Source: Sisyra terminalis
Taxonomy: Eukaryota; Arthropoda; Insecta; Neuroptera; Sisyridae
Direction of reading: 5' to 3'
Length of the DNA: 64,000 nt
Assembly: GCA_958496175.1 (NCBI GenBank)
Contig: OY292278.1
Location: 29,078,001 to 29,142,000 of the forward strand
Shown: positions 1-13,021 of the stretch, piece after piece
Position numbering within the stretch: the first letter of the stretch is position 1
Layout of the letters: every line of letters starts with the position of its first letter
Notes under the pieces: model-generated
The model's database searches: none
Seen by the model: the letters and a program-made list of their open reading frames with translations, nothing else
What the model was told of the DNA's origin: nothing
Program-made: the position numbers and the translations under genes

Positions 1-424
1 GAGTATGAAAACCTCAATATTTCACAACAAGTATGTACCTAAAAGTAAATATTCTGTTTTTTTTTTGGCTGTACTCTTGAATTGTATTTTACTATAAACT
101 CTACAAATTTTCTCAGTACAGCATTTTAAAAATAAATCTTTTGAGCTTTTATTGTTCTAGTTCTACTGCGAAACAATTTTATTTTAAATTTTGAAAAAAA
201 AAACGGTGTATCTACTTTTGTAGGCGCATAAGAAGGTATACTTATTTATCATAATTAAAAAAATGTTTTTAATCCATTGCTATAGCATATTCCGGTAGTG
301 TCTGAAATGGTACATCAGTTATTAGTAGTTTGCGGTAACTAAAATATTATAAAATTGTTGACGCAATTTTTACTTTTAATGTCAATATAATACGCAAATG
401 TAAGCATGGCGGCAAAAATAGAGA

Positions 425-1016
425 ACAAAAAATGTATACACATACATATGAGTGTAATACAGATCAAATAATTATTGTCTCAATTTTGAACTGACTGATT
501 GTTGTCATTGGTTTCAACTGGCATTTTGTTTTCATTCAATTGCCATTTGTCAGTATATTAGTGCTGGACAGTGAATATTTCCCAGAAAGTTACTAGTTTT
601 CAAATAATAGATTAAATTGGTAGTTCATGTCCCTTTTAGCGATATCATTATCTGGCAACGTTGCATTTCTACTTTGTTTTTAATTTATTTCGCAATTTTT
701 TTGTTAATACAATTCTAATATCGTATGATTTGCTCTTTGGTTGTTAAATTTTCATTAAAACCTGATTTACTCGCGAATTAATTTGAAAACAAAATACAAA
801 ATGTAACGTTGCCAGATATTGACGTCGCTAAAAGGGGCGTAAGCCAAATTGACTGCATAGTATTTCACAATATTATACACAATTGACTACTTAAAGAAAT
901 TTGTATCTAACGTATATGAATTATCTGCTTATCAATACAACATGGGACACTTGTTCGAAAAAAACTTCCTACTGTAGCGTCACGGCGTCACATTTTATTA
1001 AAAATTCAGTCTGAAT
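425..1016 (+). mobile_element. Fold-back repeat, copy A, with palindromic core 631-836
   Basis: The core runs from CCCTTTTAGCGATATC to GACGTCGCTAAAAGGGG and contains TGGCAACGTTGCA near one end and its inverse near the other. The flanks (about 430-620 and 840-1016) match copy B at 24.3-25.5 kb in opposite orientation, so the mobile unit is larger than the core. No coding capacity. Confidence 0.65.
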
Positions 1017-3609
1017 GCCTAATCCAAAATGCTTAATAAGGGGGCAAATTATTTTCATTTTTTGATTAACCTTACCTTTCTGTTAACTACATGTTGTAAA
1101 AATGGGTCTAAGAGTAGTTGAACTGATTGGTTTGCAACATTAAGATATGCACCATTAATGAAATATTTATTTATTTTTCTTATAATTTATAAAGAAGATT
1201 CTCATGTTTCATGCTTGAAGAACAAGAAATATAGTTTTTTGACGTAGTTAGGGGTGTTCTTTTTTTTAAAAAGAAATTTTCTCCTTTTTAGTTTCTTGTT
1301 TTCTTTGTTTTGTGTTCTGATTTCAGTTAAAACCAGCGAAGACTGAAAGCTTTGAAACCTCGAACTCGAAATGGATTATTCTGTTTCGTTTCGAATAGAA
1401 TCTGTTTCATTCTCTCTTTGCATTTACTCTCCCGAATGAGAATTAAACTTGACCAATAAATTGGTTGTGGAATGATTAATGACTTGCAGAAAGTACGAAA
1501 AAGAAAAGCGCAGGTAATCAATAATTTCTGACATTAAATGTATCACACGTAGACATATAAAATCTTAAAGTGAATTTTAAAAGAGCACGTTTTTCAATAA
1601 GCTCACTTATTCGTACAGCTACGCCACCTACCTTTACGCCATTATACCTCTTCATCTGCTCGTCCTACCTAAAGCTCTTATGTATGGTTAAATAGATTCG
1701 TGTATACATACATACATATTTATATATCTCCTCGGGTACAGTATTAACTTGGAATCTAAATTTGAAAATACGAATATTGAATTATAATTTCAATGAATAT
1801 TTAAAGTATAAATGTCTCAGCGACAAAGCTATCATCAATCATTCAATTTGAATAATGATGCATGGCGTAAATTTTATTCGCCATTTTTGATAAATGGCAA
1901 TTTCCAATTTGTACAAAAATGAAACTTGATATTTTAAAACCATACGTTTTATCGTACATTTTATTTTTTTTTAATAAAAAGAGAAATCATTTTTGTTCTA
2001 ATCAGTAGTACAAATTACTTACTAATATTTTCACACTTCAAAAATTAATTGGTATTAATTTCATATTTTCAATAAAATTTTATGGTTGCAATTTTTAATA
2101 TTACAAATATTTTTTATTCATCTTCAGATTTGTTATTTAAAAATAATAGATATATATATAAACAATAACGGTCTTAGTATAAAGTATTCCTATGATTTAC
2201 GAGAATATCATTTAAATAATTTTAAATCCAATATGTTTTAAGAAAAAAAGTAGACAAGAAATTATTATTTAAAGAAACACTTGTAATTGTACGGATTGAT
2301 AACGAAAAATAAAATAAACCAAGCATTTTATTCAATAGCGACAGAGAGTCTCAAAGTTTGATATGGTTTAATTTTTTACCAAAAAAAAAATATATATATT
2401 TCTTGAAATAAAATTTAAATTTAAATAAAATATTTTAGAACTTGATGGAATTGATATGTACAAAAATCATTATTATAATCACAGCAATAGGAAAAAAATA
2501 TTGTCAAAAATAAAATGTAAATTCAATAGAATCCTTTAATTGGACAATATCATATATGGCAGTAAAACCAATTTTCCATCCAAATAAACGTGATGTTCAA
2601 TAGTGATATAAAATGTAGTAACTACCCATTTATATTGCATATATAAGATTCTAGAGTCTCATTACTGCTTATATGACTTATCCACTTAATTGATATGGGG
2701 ATGATTGATAGGAGAATTACGTCGGATCGGAAAACTTTTCCGATTGTGAGTAGGGATTACATCGGGTCGGGGAACTTTTCTGATACTTTAACGATTTTTT
2801 TCAATTTTTCCCAACAAGTCTGCAAAGAACAAATTTGGAATACAATAAAATTGTTATATGATGCTTTAAAGCTAAGTCGTCCGGATCATCAGAAAACAAG
2901 AAAGGAAAACTAAGGAGAAAATTATTTTTTAAAATCGAGTCACAAATCTGAAAATGTTGAGAAAAGCAAATAAAGAAGAAATAATTATTGATGTAACAAA
3001 AATAAAAGCTAATGAATAAGTCACTTCCTGGGAGGAAAAGGATTCATCTCTACTTTATGTTGTAAAAAGGAAACTGGAAAGTCCCAAATGAAGAGAATGC
3101 AGATTACGATCCTGGATTTATTAAAAGAAGAATAGACTACTTCAAATTTGAGAACCCCACAAGGAGTAGACGACGCTGGTAGGAATAAATCACGCGGGAA
3201 ACAGAAAAATCATAATTTCTATCATGGTTACCAAGCTTTTATGAATATGTCGTATCGAAATTAAGGATTTTAGTTTCAGGCTTTTCATTAAATAGAAAAA
3301 AAAAGTATAATATAGATCATTCATCGTAACTTTCCTTTATTTAATACATGAATTTAAAATCTTAAAAAAATATAATTTAGTGGAATTGATATCATCTACA
3401 TACTTTGAAGAAACAAATCAAATCAATTTTGGTTACCATAGTTCTGGAACTATGGGAAATTTTTGTATTGGAAAATATATATAAAAATGCTAGCTACTTC
3501 TGTATTTTTGCATTATATCAAGAAGTACTATTCACATATAATCAAATTTTCTTATTCTTGTTATGATTAATACTATAGTGAGATAGAAGACTACTTGAAT
3601 TAAGTATAT
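1017..3609. other. AT-rich intergenic stretch
   Basis: Nothing recognised apart from the short direct repeat at 2716-2790. Open frames at 1327 and 2695 lack any family resemblance or gene-like codon use. Confidence 0.5.
2716..2790 (+). repeat. Short direct repeat
   Basis: TTACGTCGGATCGG followed by ACTTTTCCGAT recurs 40 bases on as TTACATCGGGTCGG and ACTTTTCTGAT. Small local duplication. Confidence 0.5.
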
Positions 3610-4121
3610 TGTTACAGGCCTAAGGTTTGAATTGTTTATGTGCATATTGTGTGCATTGCCTTGCCTCTAGCGCCCTGCTGTGTGTTCACCGAACCAACAA
3701 AATAAAAAAGGAGGGAGCGGACAAGCATACTGGGATGAATTATGCTTTTGAGAATCTTTGATTCCAGAGAAAAATGGACTTTAAAAATTAAAGCCGAAAC
3801 TGCCAAAGAAGGAACAATCTACAAGTTCGAAGTCTGAAAATTGTCTGAGACACTATAATCGAGGTTAATTGCAGGTGGAGGACCGTCAATAATAATAATT
3901 TATCAATCAATTATAGTTGGTTAATCATTCAGTTAAAAATAGTTAGTTACAATCAATAGTAAGTTACTAGTTAAATAGTGAGATAAACTATTGTTGTAAA
4001 CAAATAAGTAAGTGTGTTGTGTTAAATGTTTGTGTCTCAAAATAAATTAGTTATTGTTGTATGTCCTTAAACACAAATCCGAAAGAATCCGTCAATATAA
4101 ATTAAAGTTAATAAAATAACA
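3610..4121 (+). mobile_element. Solo LTR (retrotransposon LTR family 1, copy 1)
   Basis: Starts TGTTACAGG, ends AATAACA, and is flanked by a 4-bp duplication ATAT (3606-3609 and 4122-4125). It aligns along its length with the copy at 13022-13546 (CTGCTGTGTG, CACCGA, GGGAGCGG, AGTTGGTTAA, TGTATGTCCT). A 4-bp TSD and TG...CA ends fit Ty3/Gypsy or BEL/Pao. No internal region remains. Confidence 0.8.
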
Positions 4122-4315
4122 ATATTAAGGAACTCAGCCGAATAGTAAATAACACAAAGTATAGACAACAGGAGAACGAACCGATAGACAATTTGTTAGT
4201 TCTCGTGACCTCAAAAACTCGAATATAAAGTTAGTTATTTTTTAGTCACTAGCGGCGCATTATCTCTAAAAAACTTGACACTTTCTGGACATTTATTGGT
4301 TGTTCCCTTATTGCT

Positions 4316-4484
4316 ATTGTTTGTTTAATTGTTATTTATCGTCGCTTTGGAACTACTAAGGTCTTTAGTGACTCTAGGGTTAATAAAAATCCGTAATCGA
4401 GAAATACCGAAAACTAGCTCAATTCGACGAGCGAACCCTAACCCATCAGTTTTGGAGCGGTCACCTAGACCATTCGGTCACCGA
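4316..4484 (-). repeat. tRNA-derived SINE, near full length
   Basis: On the minus strand: an A-box-like region (GGTGACCGAATGGTCTAGGT), the CTCCAAAACTG spacer, a degraded B box (GGGTTCGCTCG), then the shared body (TCGATTACGGATTTTTATTA, CCTAGAGTCACTAAAGAC) and tail TAAATAACAATTAAAC. Same family at 4758, 25981, 30619, 31026, 51385 and 54250. Confidence 0.75.
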
Positions 4485-4757
4485 TAGTATTGCCATTGTT
4501 GTTAATTTAAACTCAAGCCAAGAGTTGTTAAAACTATTAAAACTGTCAAAAATACTTTTGATACTAGAGTCCTCTGCACGGGTCCGCATTTCATGGACGA
4601 CTTTGCAATATAGCGTTCGTTCTCCTATCATTTATACTTCGTGGCTTATAGCAAAAAAAAAGTTTATAGCATCATTTGTATGTACAAATGTTCACAGATT
4701 TGTACTGATGTTTTGATCCTTCGCTCGGTAATAACAAAATGTTATTAGCATTTTGTT

Positions 4758-4867
4758 TAATCCTCGTATCGAGCAAATTTTCGATATTTCTCGATTACGG
4801 ATTTTTATTAACCCTAGAGTCGCTAAAGACCTTATTAGTTGTAAAGTGACGGTAAATAACTATTAAA
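4758..4867 (+). repeat. SINE, 5'-truncated copy
   Basis: Body and tail only, from CTCGTATCGAGCAAATTTTC through CCTAGAGTCGCTAAAGACC to GGTAAATAACTATTAAA. It faces away from the copy at 4316-4484, giving an inverted pair about 270 bases apart. Confidence 0.7.
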
Positions 4868-7800
4868 AAATGATTTTTATTATTTTATTATAATATAATA
4901 AAAATAAAAAAAAATGGATAAGAAATATCATTAATTGTTTTGCATTTATTTGTTACTTAATCACGCAGGTCAGAACTTTTAAAGTTATTTGAATTCAATT
5001 TTTAATTAAAGTTAGGTTTTTGGATTTTCAACTCTGGCTGTTAATTTGAAATTTAATTTGGTATAAAGTCTATAAATGTAAATATATTTACTAAGCGATT
5101 CTATTTATTGGTAAAATTGTTTTAGATTATCTTCAAGACTTGAAAGCTCTTATGGCAGATTTAACTTATCAATGTCAAGATTTATGTTGAAAAAATATTT
5201 TTATGATAAATAAAATTAAAAAAAGGATTATAAATTCAAACTAACATGAATTTTCTGTCAGTCGTCTCATTTCTATCTCGATTTAAATCCGTTGTCGCTA
5301 TTGTTTTCTGCAGTACAGTGCGAAAATATAGTACTGGTGTACTATAATACTATATTTAAATGTATGTCCATTATTTTTGTTTTCTTGCTCATCGTTGCAG
5401 AGAGATTTAAAGTTTTAATAAAAAATCTCATCACAATCAAATAAATTACACAACATTACATAACCCCTTGCATATGTAAAGTGTACTTCATATATTTTGT
5501 ATGTGTTTGCATTTATCCTATTTACATGGTCTATGCTGCCCTGTCATAGCTCCAGTGGTTATTTTCTAGATAAATTCCTGCAACAGTGTTATGCATTTTT
5601 CCAAATGCATTTTTCATTTTCAACGTCGGATACCTGCATATGTATATTTGTACAGCTGTTAAACAATTCATAAAATTTTAGTTTAATCTAGAATACAGTT
5701 GTATGTGTGCAGTAGGTAAACTGGAGAATTTTTTTTTTGCTTATTTTTATCTGTTTTCAATCATTTCCCGTTGCAAAAACGGTGCTTTTAAAAGAAAAAT
5801 ACACACCAACGAACAAATATTTATGTGCTGCTGAAAAAAAATAAAATAAACGCAATACCCACCCACGTACCACTCTATAATACTTGGATACTTTTATTCG
5901 AGTATATATTGTTCAAAGTTTCATTCTATCATTTGTGAATTTGCTTTTGCAACAACGACTCATAAAATCAATATTGTATTAAAAATTATTGTTTCGGTTC
6001 GAAAAAAAATGTATAATAGTTTTTAATTATTATGATGTGGTTGATTCTTTAATTTAAATTCTATTTTTTTGTTTGAGTTCTAACTATAAAAACCATTTTT
6101 GATTGGGATTATTGGCTCGATGCAGCAGTTATAGATACGATGTTATATCTGTTGATTGGTTTGTTCGAACAAATAAATGAATTCGCTGTTGTGTTTATTA
6201 ATTAAGGAAGTATGGTTTAATCACAATCAATGATATAAACATTGCATTTTTTTCGAATAATGGATGGTGTAGTAGAGTAGTAAGTAATTATTTCGCATGA
6301 TAGATTTAATATTATTTATAAAACAATATCTGCATCGGAATTTTTTGTTCCTAAAATAAAAAAGAAAATATCATACCTAGTGCTTAGCCTATTAGAGGAC
6401 GAGTTATCATGGTGGCCGATTCAAAACTGATGGGTGGTGGGTTCGAATCTCAATACTCTTTTTCTATCCGTCCACTTAAGCTTCGATCAATTGAAATCTA
6501 CTGATCCGATTTTAATAATTCTTCTTTTAATTTCCCAATGATTTTAGTATACTTTTATTAACGATAACAAACAATAACGTTAACAATTATTGCTTTTAGC
6601 AAAAAATGTCAAGAATTTTCGACCGATTGGCAAATTTTTACCAATGAAGCTAAAAAAGAAGAATTATTGACTTGCAAAACAAACGCAGTACAAACGCCTT
6701 AATTCTCAACAGTAACGTTTTTTTTTTCAACTTCCTGCCTTAAGGGGTAAAGAAGGGTTGAAATCTATTTTTCCAAATTTTCACTTATTAACTCACAACT
6801 TGAGAAAAGTTCAACATGACAATTGTCCAACTAGATGGAAATGGGGTGTGTTTTTTTTTCTTCTTTTTAAAGTCCATTAATTGTATGTTCCAATTTAAGG
6901 ATGTTAGGAAGATATGTCAAAATGCTATCAGACAACTAAAAATTTAGTAGAATGTTTCCTATTTAAAGCTTAAGGACCTGTGAAAATTTTAAAGTGATTT
7001 ACTAAATCGATAAATCGTTATTGCAATTTAAAAATACTATGATTTTATAAGTAATCTTATGAAGATTTGATAATCGAACAGATTAAATTAATTTTTGATA
7101 GCAAAACAGAGCTACCAGACATCTCAAACTATTAAAATATGTAGTTCAAACATTAGGAAATTAATTTTGCATAAATTTATTTGAATTTACTAGACGGTTT
7201 TTAAGAAATATATTTAAAAAAAACCGAAAATGTGGTTTTTAATAACTAAATTAGTATGTGTACAAGAAAGTGCGACAACACTGTCGTCCGCTGAGACCTA
7301 CCGTCTCGTAGAAATATACTATAAACTGAATTAGTACATTTGGTCAGATAAAAATTAAACGCATAATTTATCTTTGTTACATTCATGAGTACTCAGTATA
7401 AAGCGGAAAAGGATTAAATATGCCAAATAATTTATATTAAAAATGTTGAGTATGTCACGCATGCCCACTCACATCATATGAGAAAGAAATAATAAAATTG
7501 CTAACTTTGCCAACCTGTAAATTCGACAGTGTTATCACGTTTTTATTATTTTATATAATGTTGAATTATTAATTTATTTTTTATTTTTTAGCTATAATCG
7601 TCTTAAAAACATGCTAACTTATAATTTTATTTATGATTGAAGCATTTTAACAAATTCTATATTAATGACTTATGAGCATCAAATCAATAATATTTTGATT
7701 TGTTTAGTTGAAATTAAAGCATATTCAGTCCCAAAAGTTTGTTTAAATTTTTCTATATTTTTTATTTTTTCTTGTTTTTTTAAAAATTTTCGTGAATTTT

Positions 7801-8084
7801 CCGATTTTCTTTTAAACTATAGACAGTTTTTAAAAATCAAATTATTTATTCACTTCATGGTAAGCAATACGACGTAATTATTCACGAATTTCTATTTTTG
7901 TGTACTTTTTTCCCCGATAGTATCTCCATAACATCCTTAATAATTTAGGACAAAAGAAATTATGTATGTTAATTTCCTGTAAACACAGCATAATTTAAAA
8001 ATAATAGTAGATGTAGTAGAATAATTAATAAGACATAAACGATAAATGGAATCGTATAGAACAAAACAAACTAAAACACCATAT
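4868..8084. other. AT-rich intergenic stretch
   Basis: Only a degraded SINE head (6399-6475) is recognisable. The open frame at 7665 is AT-driven. Confidence 0.5.
6399..6475 (+). repeat. Degraded SINE head
   Basis: GGTGGCCGATTCAAAACTG followed by GGTGGGTTCGAATCTCA resembles the A/B-box head, with an intact B box. The body is not recognisable. Confidence 0.4.
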
Positions 8085-8245
8085 CTAGTCTCTCGGAATC
8101 TAAGTTACTTTTCGGTACCTTAGATACTTTTCAAGCCACAAGATACAATTCCTCTTAAAAAGTACCTAAGGCATTAGCTTTTTTTGCCAAAAAATAAAGG
8201 AACTAAGATACTTTTTTCTGACAGTTTTGGTAGTATGTATACTAC
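8085..8245 (+). repeat. Unclassified repeat (shared with 51.7-52.2 kb)
   Basis: TCTAAGTTACTTTTCGG, CACAAGATACAATTC, TTAAAAAGTACC and CTTTTTTCTGACAGTT recur at 51860-51960 and 52210-52240. It is rich in short self-complementary blocks, and termini are not resolved. Confidence 0.45.
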
Positions 8246-8266
8246 ATTTCTATGATTAGTATGTAA

Positions 8267-8542
8267 CAGAGGTTCTCAAAGTGTGCGCCGTAGAAAGTAA
8301 AGAGGGGCGCCGCGAGTCGATCCTCTATCATTATCTGAAATGATCCGAAACCACAAATATTCGCGGGTTCCTATAAAGCAACAATTACAACAACTACTAT
8401 TATTATAGGTACATATTACTTTCGACTATAATATATATATATATATAGTCTCCATATCCAAATAGCTTACTAAAGTAGGGCGCCGTGACAAAATACTAAC
8501 CTTGTAAATGCGCCGCGTGCTCAAAAAGATTGAGAACCCCTG
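8267..8542 (+). mobile_element. Non-autonomous hAT element, 276 bp
   Basis: Termini CAGAGGTTCTCAA and TTGAGAACCCCTG, with 8-bp TSDs GTATGTAA/GTATATAA (one mismatch). Internal GCGCCG motifs near both ends and a (TA)n run at about 8430-8447. No coding sequence. Confidence 0.82.
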
Positions 8543-8550
8543 GTATATAA

Positions 8551-11176
8551 TATATGCTACGTGAAACAACGCCATTAAACGTTGACAAAAGAATTCACAT
8601 CCTCAATTTTCAAACTATCTTGTTAAATGCCACTTGGAGAGGTAAATAGTGTCTTTTATGTTTTATTTGATAATTACTTCTCACATTTATGGCATTTCAC
8701 AGATTCATGATTTTTAACCTGATTTATTACAATGTTTAGTACAAAAACAATTTCTCATGAAATTTTATTATGTTATAAACAAATAATCAAAATTATAGTT
8801 TAGGTTCTCATCTTACAATTGGTTGGATTAAATAAAAACATTAGGAACCAGGAATGTTCATTTCACAGGATCAAAGATGCAAATCTCATTTGAAATTTCG
8901 CAAACTTGTTCAATTGTGTTCCCCAGTCATTTACATTTAAATGACAAATAAGATTGCGACATTTTCGTGCATTTCTTATTAAAACGGGTAGAAACTGGCA
9001 TCTGAAAATAGAAATATCTGAGAATTCCGTTCGTATGATAATAGCGAACTGAATAATTAATGCAAGTGATACATTACTCTTCCGAAATTAGATCACTTTC
9101 GTGTAACTTGATCAAGTTTCATCCCTCATTTTCACTTAACTATTTCCACAACAATTCGATAACCGAAAGAGCTTTTAAAAATTGCTTCGCAACTATAACT
9201 GAAACACGACGCCAACGTTGTAAGATAATAGTTTTCGTTCATCAATTAATTATTATTTTCCGGACAGATTTCGTATGAATATTCTGACATTTTTAATTTG
9301 ATTTATTTGCAATTATTAAATTACAACAAACAAAAGTCTGAATTTGCAGTTTATATTTGCGGGCTTATGTCTGTCTATCTGTGTAAGTAAAAAATCAATT
9401 TCCACCCCGGAAAAGTCGGAACAAATATTTGTTTGAATTCACGCTTCGGAAAAATAAATATCTCCCCTTACGGTTATTGACATCAAATCTAAAATTTGTA
9501 CCTGCTGAAAAATTAATAAACTTTCATTATTCATCGTAAAATAATTATAGATTTCATAAAAAAAATAATATATAATTCTATGTATAGAATATTTCATACT
9601 TGGAAAAATAAAACTATAGCCAGTATAAAATGGTTGGGGTGCGTTATCGTGGTATTATATTTTTATGATTCACTCAAATTTTCCGTTTTATTTTATTTTG
9701 TTTCATAAACTTGTCTTTCTACTCGACGAAAAGTGTCAGCGTACTTCTTTTTAATATCCACTAAATTATTAAAATTGATATTTTCAATGTTTGCGCATAA
9801 ATTATTAGTTATATTTTGGCTCTTCATTAAAAATTTAACACTCATGAAGATTAATAAAAGCGAACGCCGATAAAATATTATGGAGAAAAATATTTTTATA
9901 AGTTTGATGGATTTCGTTGCTAATTCTAATTGATATTAAAATATAGTTTATTTGCACATATTTTTAAAATTTATCGTATGATTTATAACTTTGGTCGTTA
10001 ATATTCCCGTCTAAAACATTTAAGTATTGATTTTTGAAGTATATTTCTTATTTTTTTTTTTGTATTAATACAAGGAAAAAATTCTTCAATAAATCTACAA
10101 AAGAAGTATTTGGATAATAGGCATGACTACAGTAACTAAAACCCACTAATATCTTGAATTATGATAGTTTAATAAAAATTGAGTAGGAGAACTAAAAGAC
10201 GATAATTGGTAATTATTTTAATAAAATAAATCTACAAAATACGGTGATCTGCCATGATATACTGAATACCAATCAAAGCAAATGACGTCATTTCTGTATA
10301 CGTAAATGAATTAAAATAAGGCGAGTTATACTTACCAGGCGTGAGTGTGAAGGTGGAGTGTGGGGATAGTTTAGTCAAAAATTCTGGTATTATTATCATT
10401 TGCATCATTATTCCTGTTTCTACTAATTCTGTTTTACGTGTGTAATTAACGAAAAACTATGATAAATAAGCGAAAGGGTGACCCAACACTTGCCCACTAG
10501 AAAAATTGTCCCACAATAACTCCATAAATCTATCTATTGGGAGTGTATTTGAAATATTTTTACCCAAAAAAAGCTCACTTCTATAATACTTTTCACAATT
10601 TCTTCCAATCAGTATAAGCCTGAACATAAAATTCCTATTTTAAAACCCTTCAAACCATACGAAACCGCCACCGAAGAATCGAAAAGGAAATTCATGAGAA
10701 ATAGTTTTAATTTTTTTAATTAAAAGGTTCTTTGTATTTTGTTTTACTCAACTATTTCATTATTATATTGATAAATTCCCTTATACCGACATTTGCATTC
10801 TTAACTTAATCTACGTAATTATTTTCTTGGAATATGTTGAAAATTGAAGACATCTTTTGCCTGGTTCTATGATAGTTACCTACTAGAAAATTCCTTATCC
10901 GAAAATTGCCAACAAAAGATATTTTTTTTTAAAGAGAGTGTTTTTGTTAAAGAAAGTGGTCACAATCTCTAGAAAATTGAAAAGTCAGGGAGTTATTTTT
11001 TGGATCTAGAAAATCATGGAAAAGCAAGACACCAATATTTAAAATATATAAAATTATATTCTATGTTGTCTATGTGTTTGTTGGATAGATTGTACATTTT
11101 TATGTCACTTTTTGCTTAAAAACTATGTTGGGAAGCTTTTCAGAAAAAAACAGACAATTTTTCTGGAAAGTAATGG
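8551..11176. other. AT-rich intergenic stretch without recognised feature
   Basis: I see no gene, repeat copy or structured element. The open frame at 9060 is not supported. Confidence 0.5.
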
Positions 11177-11494
11177 AACTTTTATTACCAAAAGTTGTGA
11201 AAACCCTGTCTAAAAAAAACATGTTTCTAACTAACGTTTCTCATTTAAGTCAGTAAATATAAATTAATGAACAATTGCTTATATCGTACGATTTTTTTTT
11301 ATTTCTTTATTGAATTCAACGCATTCAACAATCTTTGATTGTCATCATCAGGTAATGTTTATTAAGTAAAGAAATTGAGCCATACGATATGTATAACTGT
11401 TCATTAATTTATTTTTACTGACTTCAATGAGAAACGTTAGTAAGTAAAATGTTTTTTTTAAACAGTGTTTTCACAATTTTTGGTAATAAAAGTC
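11177..11494. mobile_element. Penelope-type palindrome with degraded hammerhead-like tail
   Basis: Arms 11177-11291 and 11381-11494 are inverted copies (TTTTATTACCAAAAGTTGTG; CTAACGTTTCTCATT; AATTAATGAACA). The spacer read on the minus strand contains CTGATGATGACAATC and GATTGTTGAATGCG, a decayed version of the motif after the GIY-YIG gene at 49.4 kb. Just past the right arm, GTCATAGGACAT...TTATTAATT is shared with 49451-49491. Confidence 0.6.
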
Positions 11495-11548
11495 ATAGGA
11501 CATAAATTATTATTCATTAATTTATTAATTCTTACTCGGAAATAATAA

Positions 11549-12816
11549 ATAAAACATTTATCAACGATAAAAATAACAATTATAGGTAGCAAATTATAAA
11601 AACTATTATTAAATATTCTAAATAAATATTTATTTTATGTTTTATTCTGTAAACATTCTAACACAACAAGAAAAAGAATACTTTCTTAGCTTTAATCTAT
11701 TAAAACTTTCAAATTATTTTACTTACAAAAAGAAAAATCCTCTTTTTCTTGTACTCTTCTTATACTAAAAACTTGACAACTATGAAATCCGCTTGTGCAA
11801 CTTCTATGATAGAATGCAAAATTTATTCAAAACAGCTTTAATCGCCAGACAAGGCATTAATTGCACTTTCAAATGCAAATTCCCGTTATCCAATGAGTTT
11901 CAAAACACTAATCACTAATCTTGTTTACGAGAAAATGCGCTTATCATTTAAATATTGGCAATATTTAACAGAAAAAAAATGGCAAGAAATACAATTTTCG
12001 ACGTGCCAGGAAATACTGGTTCTTTAAATTTGATTTTTCCAGATTTCAATTTTCTGTGGGAATAATTAGTCTGCAAAACATTGAAGAAATTTTTCTTCCT
12101 GATTTTACCTGGTGGTAGATTCAGTTATCCGAGTGATTGAATTCATTGATAAAGTTTTGTGTATCAATGGCGAGATTCTTTAAATTGAGGTATTTTATTT
12201 CTTTATTTTTTAATATGTTTTCTTCCTTCTTTCTTGGGGTCGTCCCTTGTTTCTAGAAATTCAAAACTCGTGTAAAGGTACTCGATTTGTTTATTCCAAA
12301 TATTCTGGAGAGATTATTTCGTCTGAAGCGATACCTCATATTTTAAAAACGGTAGGAGTTTTATTTAAGATTTTGAATCAGAAGTTCTCAACAAGGCGTA
12401 TACCCTACAGGGAAAAACTGTCAGGTAAAAAACAACTTATTAAGAGGGATTTCCAATTTTTAGATGTACTTCTTGCATATATTCTTGCATAATTATGAAC
12501 ATTAGCAATCACTTCACATGTTTGAGAACTTAAAACATTGTTATTTTATCACATGCTTTTAAATTCCATAGTGGACCGATTACGGTCCTGTTTTTCTATT
12601 GTATAAGTATCAACTTAAGAATGATAAAATTAGGAAAATTGAAAATGAATCTTTAACCTTCTTTGTGATTAACTAAAAAAATAATACCAAAAACTATGCA
12701 CATGTAGCATGGGGGATATTTTAAATTTTTAAAACGTTTGGTGGGACATATCATATGAATTGGTTAGGAAACACTGTATTGAATCTATGAGAAGTTAAGA
12801 AAATTTCCATTGAATG
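11549..12816. other. AT-rich intergenic stretch without recognised feature
   Basis: The 81-codon frame at 12247-12492 has no motif, no splice context and AT-driven composition. Confidence 0.45.
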
Positions 12817-12824
12817 GTCTTTAG

Positions 12825-13010
12825 TAGCGGTCGCCAATGTGGTGGTCGGAGGACCAATAAGGGTCCAAGAAAAAATTTTGCAGGCTCGCAGAGAAATGTG
12901 GAATACACTTATTGTAATATATTTAATACTTAAAAAATCCTATTACAGGTCCACGGAAGGTAAATTATAAATTTAGTAGTCTGTGAAGTCAAAAATTTTG
13001 GCGACCGCTG
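12825..13010 (+). mobile_element. Short non-autonomous hAT element, 186 bp
   Basis: Inverted termini TAGCGGTCGCCAA / TTGGCGACCGCTG, flanked by 8-bp direct repeats matching at 6 of 8 positions (GTCTTTAG / TTCTATAG). Noncoding. Confidence 0.7.
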
Positions 13011-13021
13011 TTCTATAGTAC

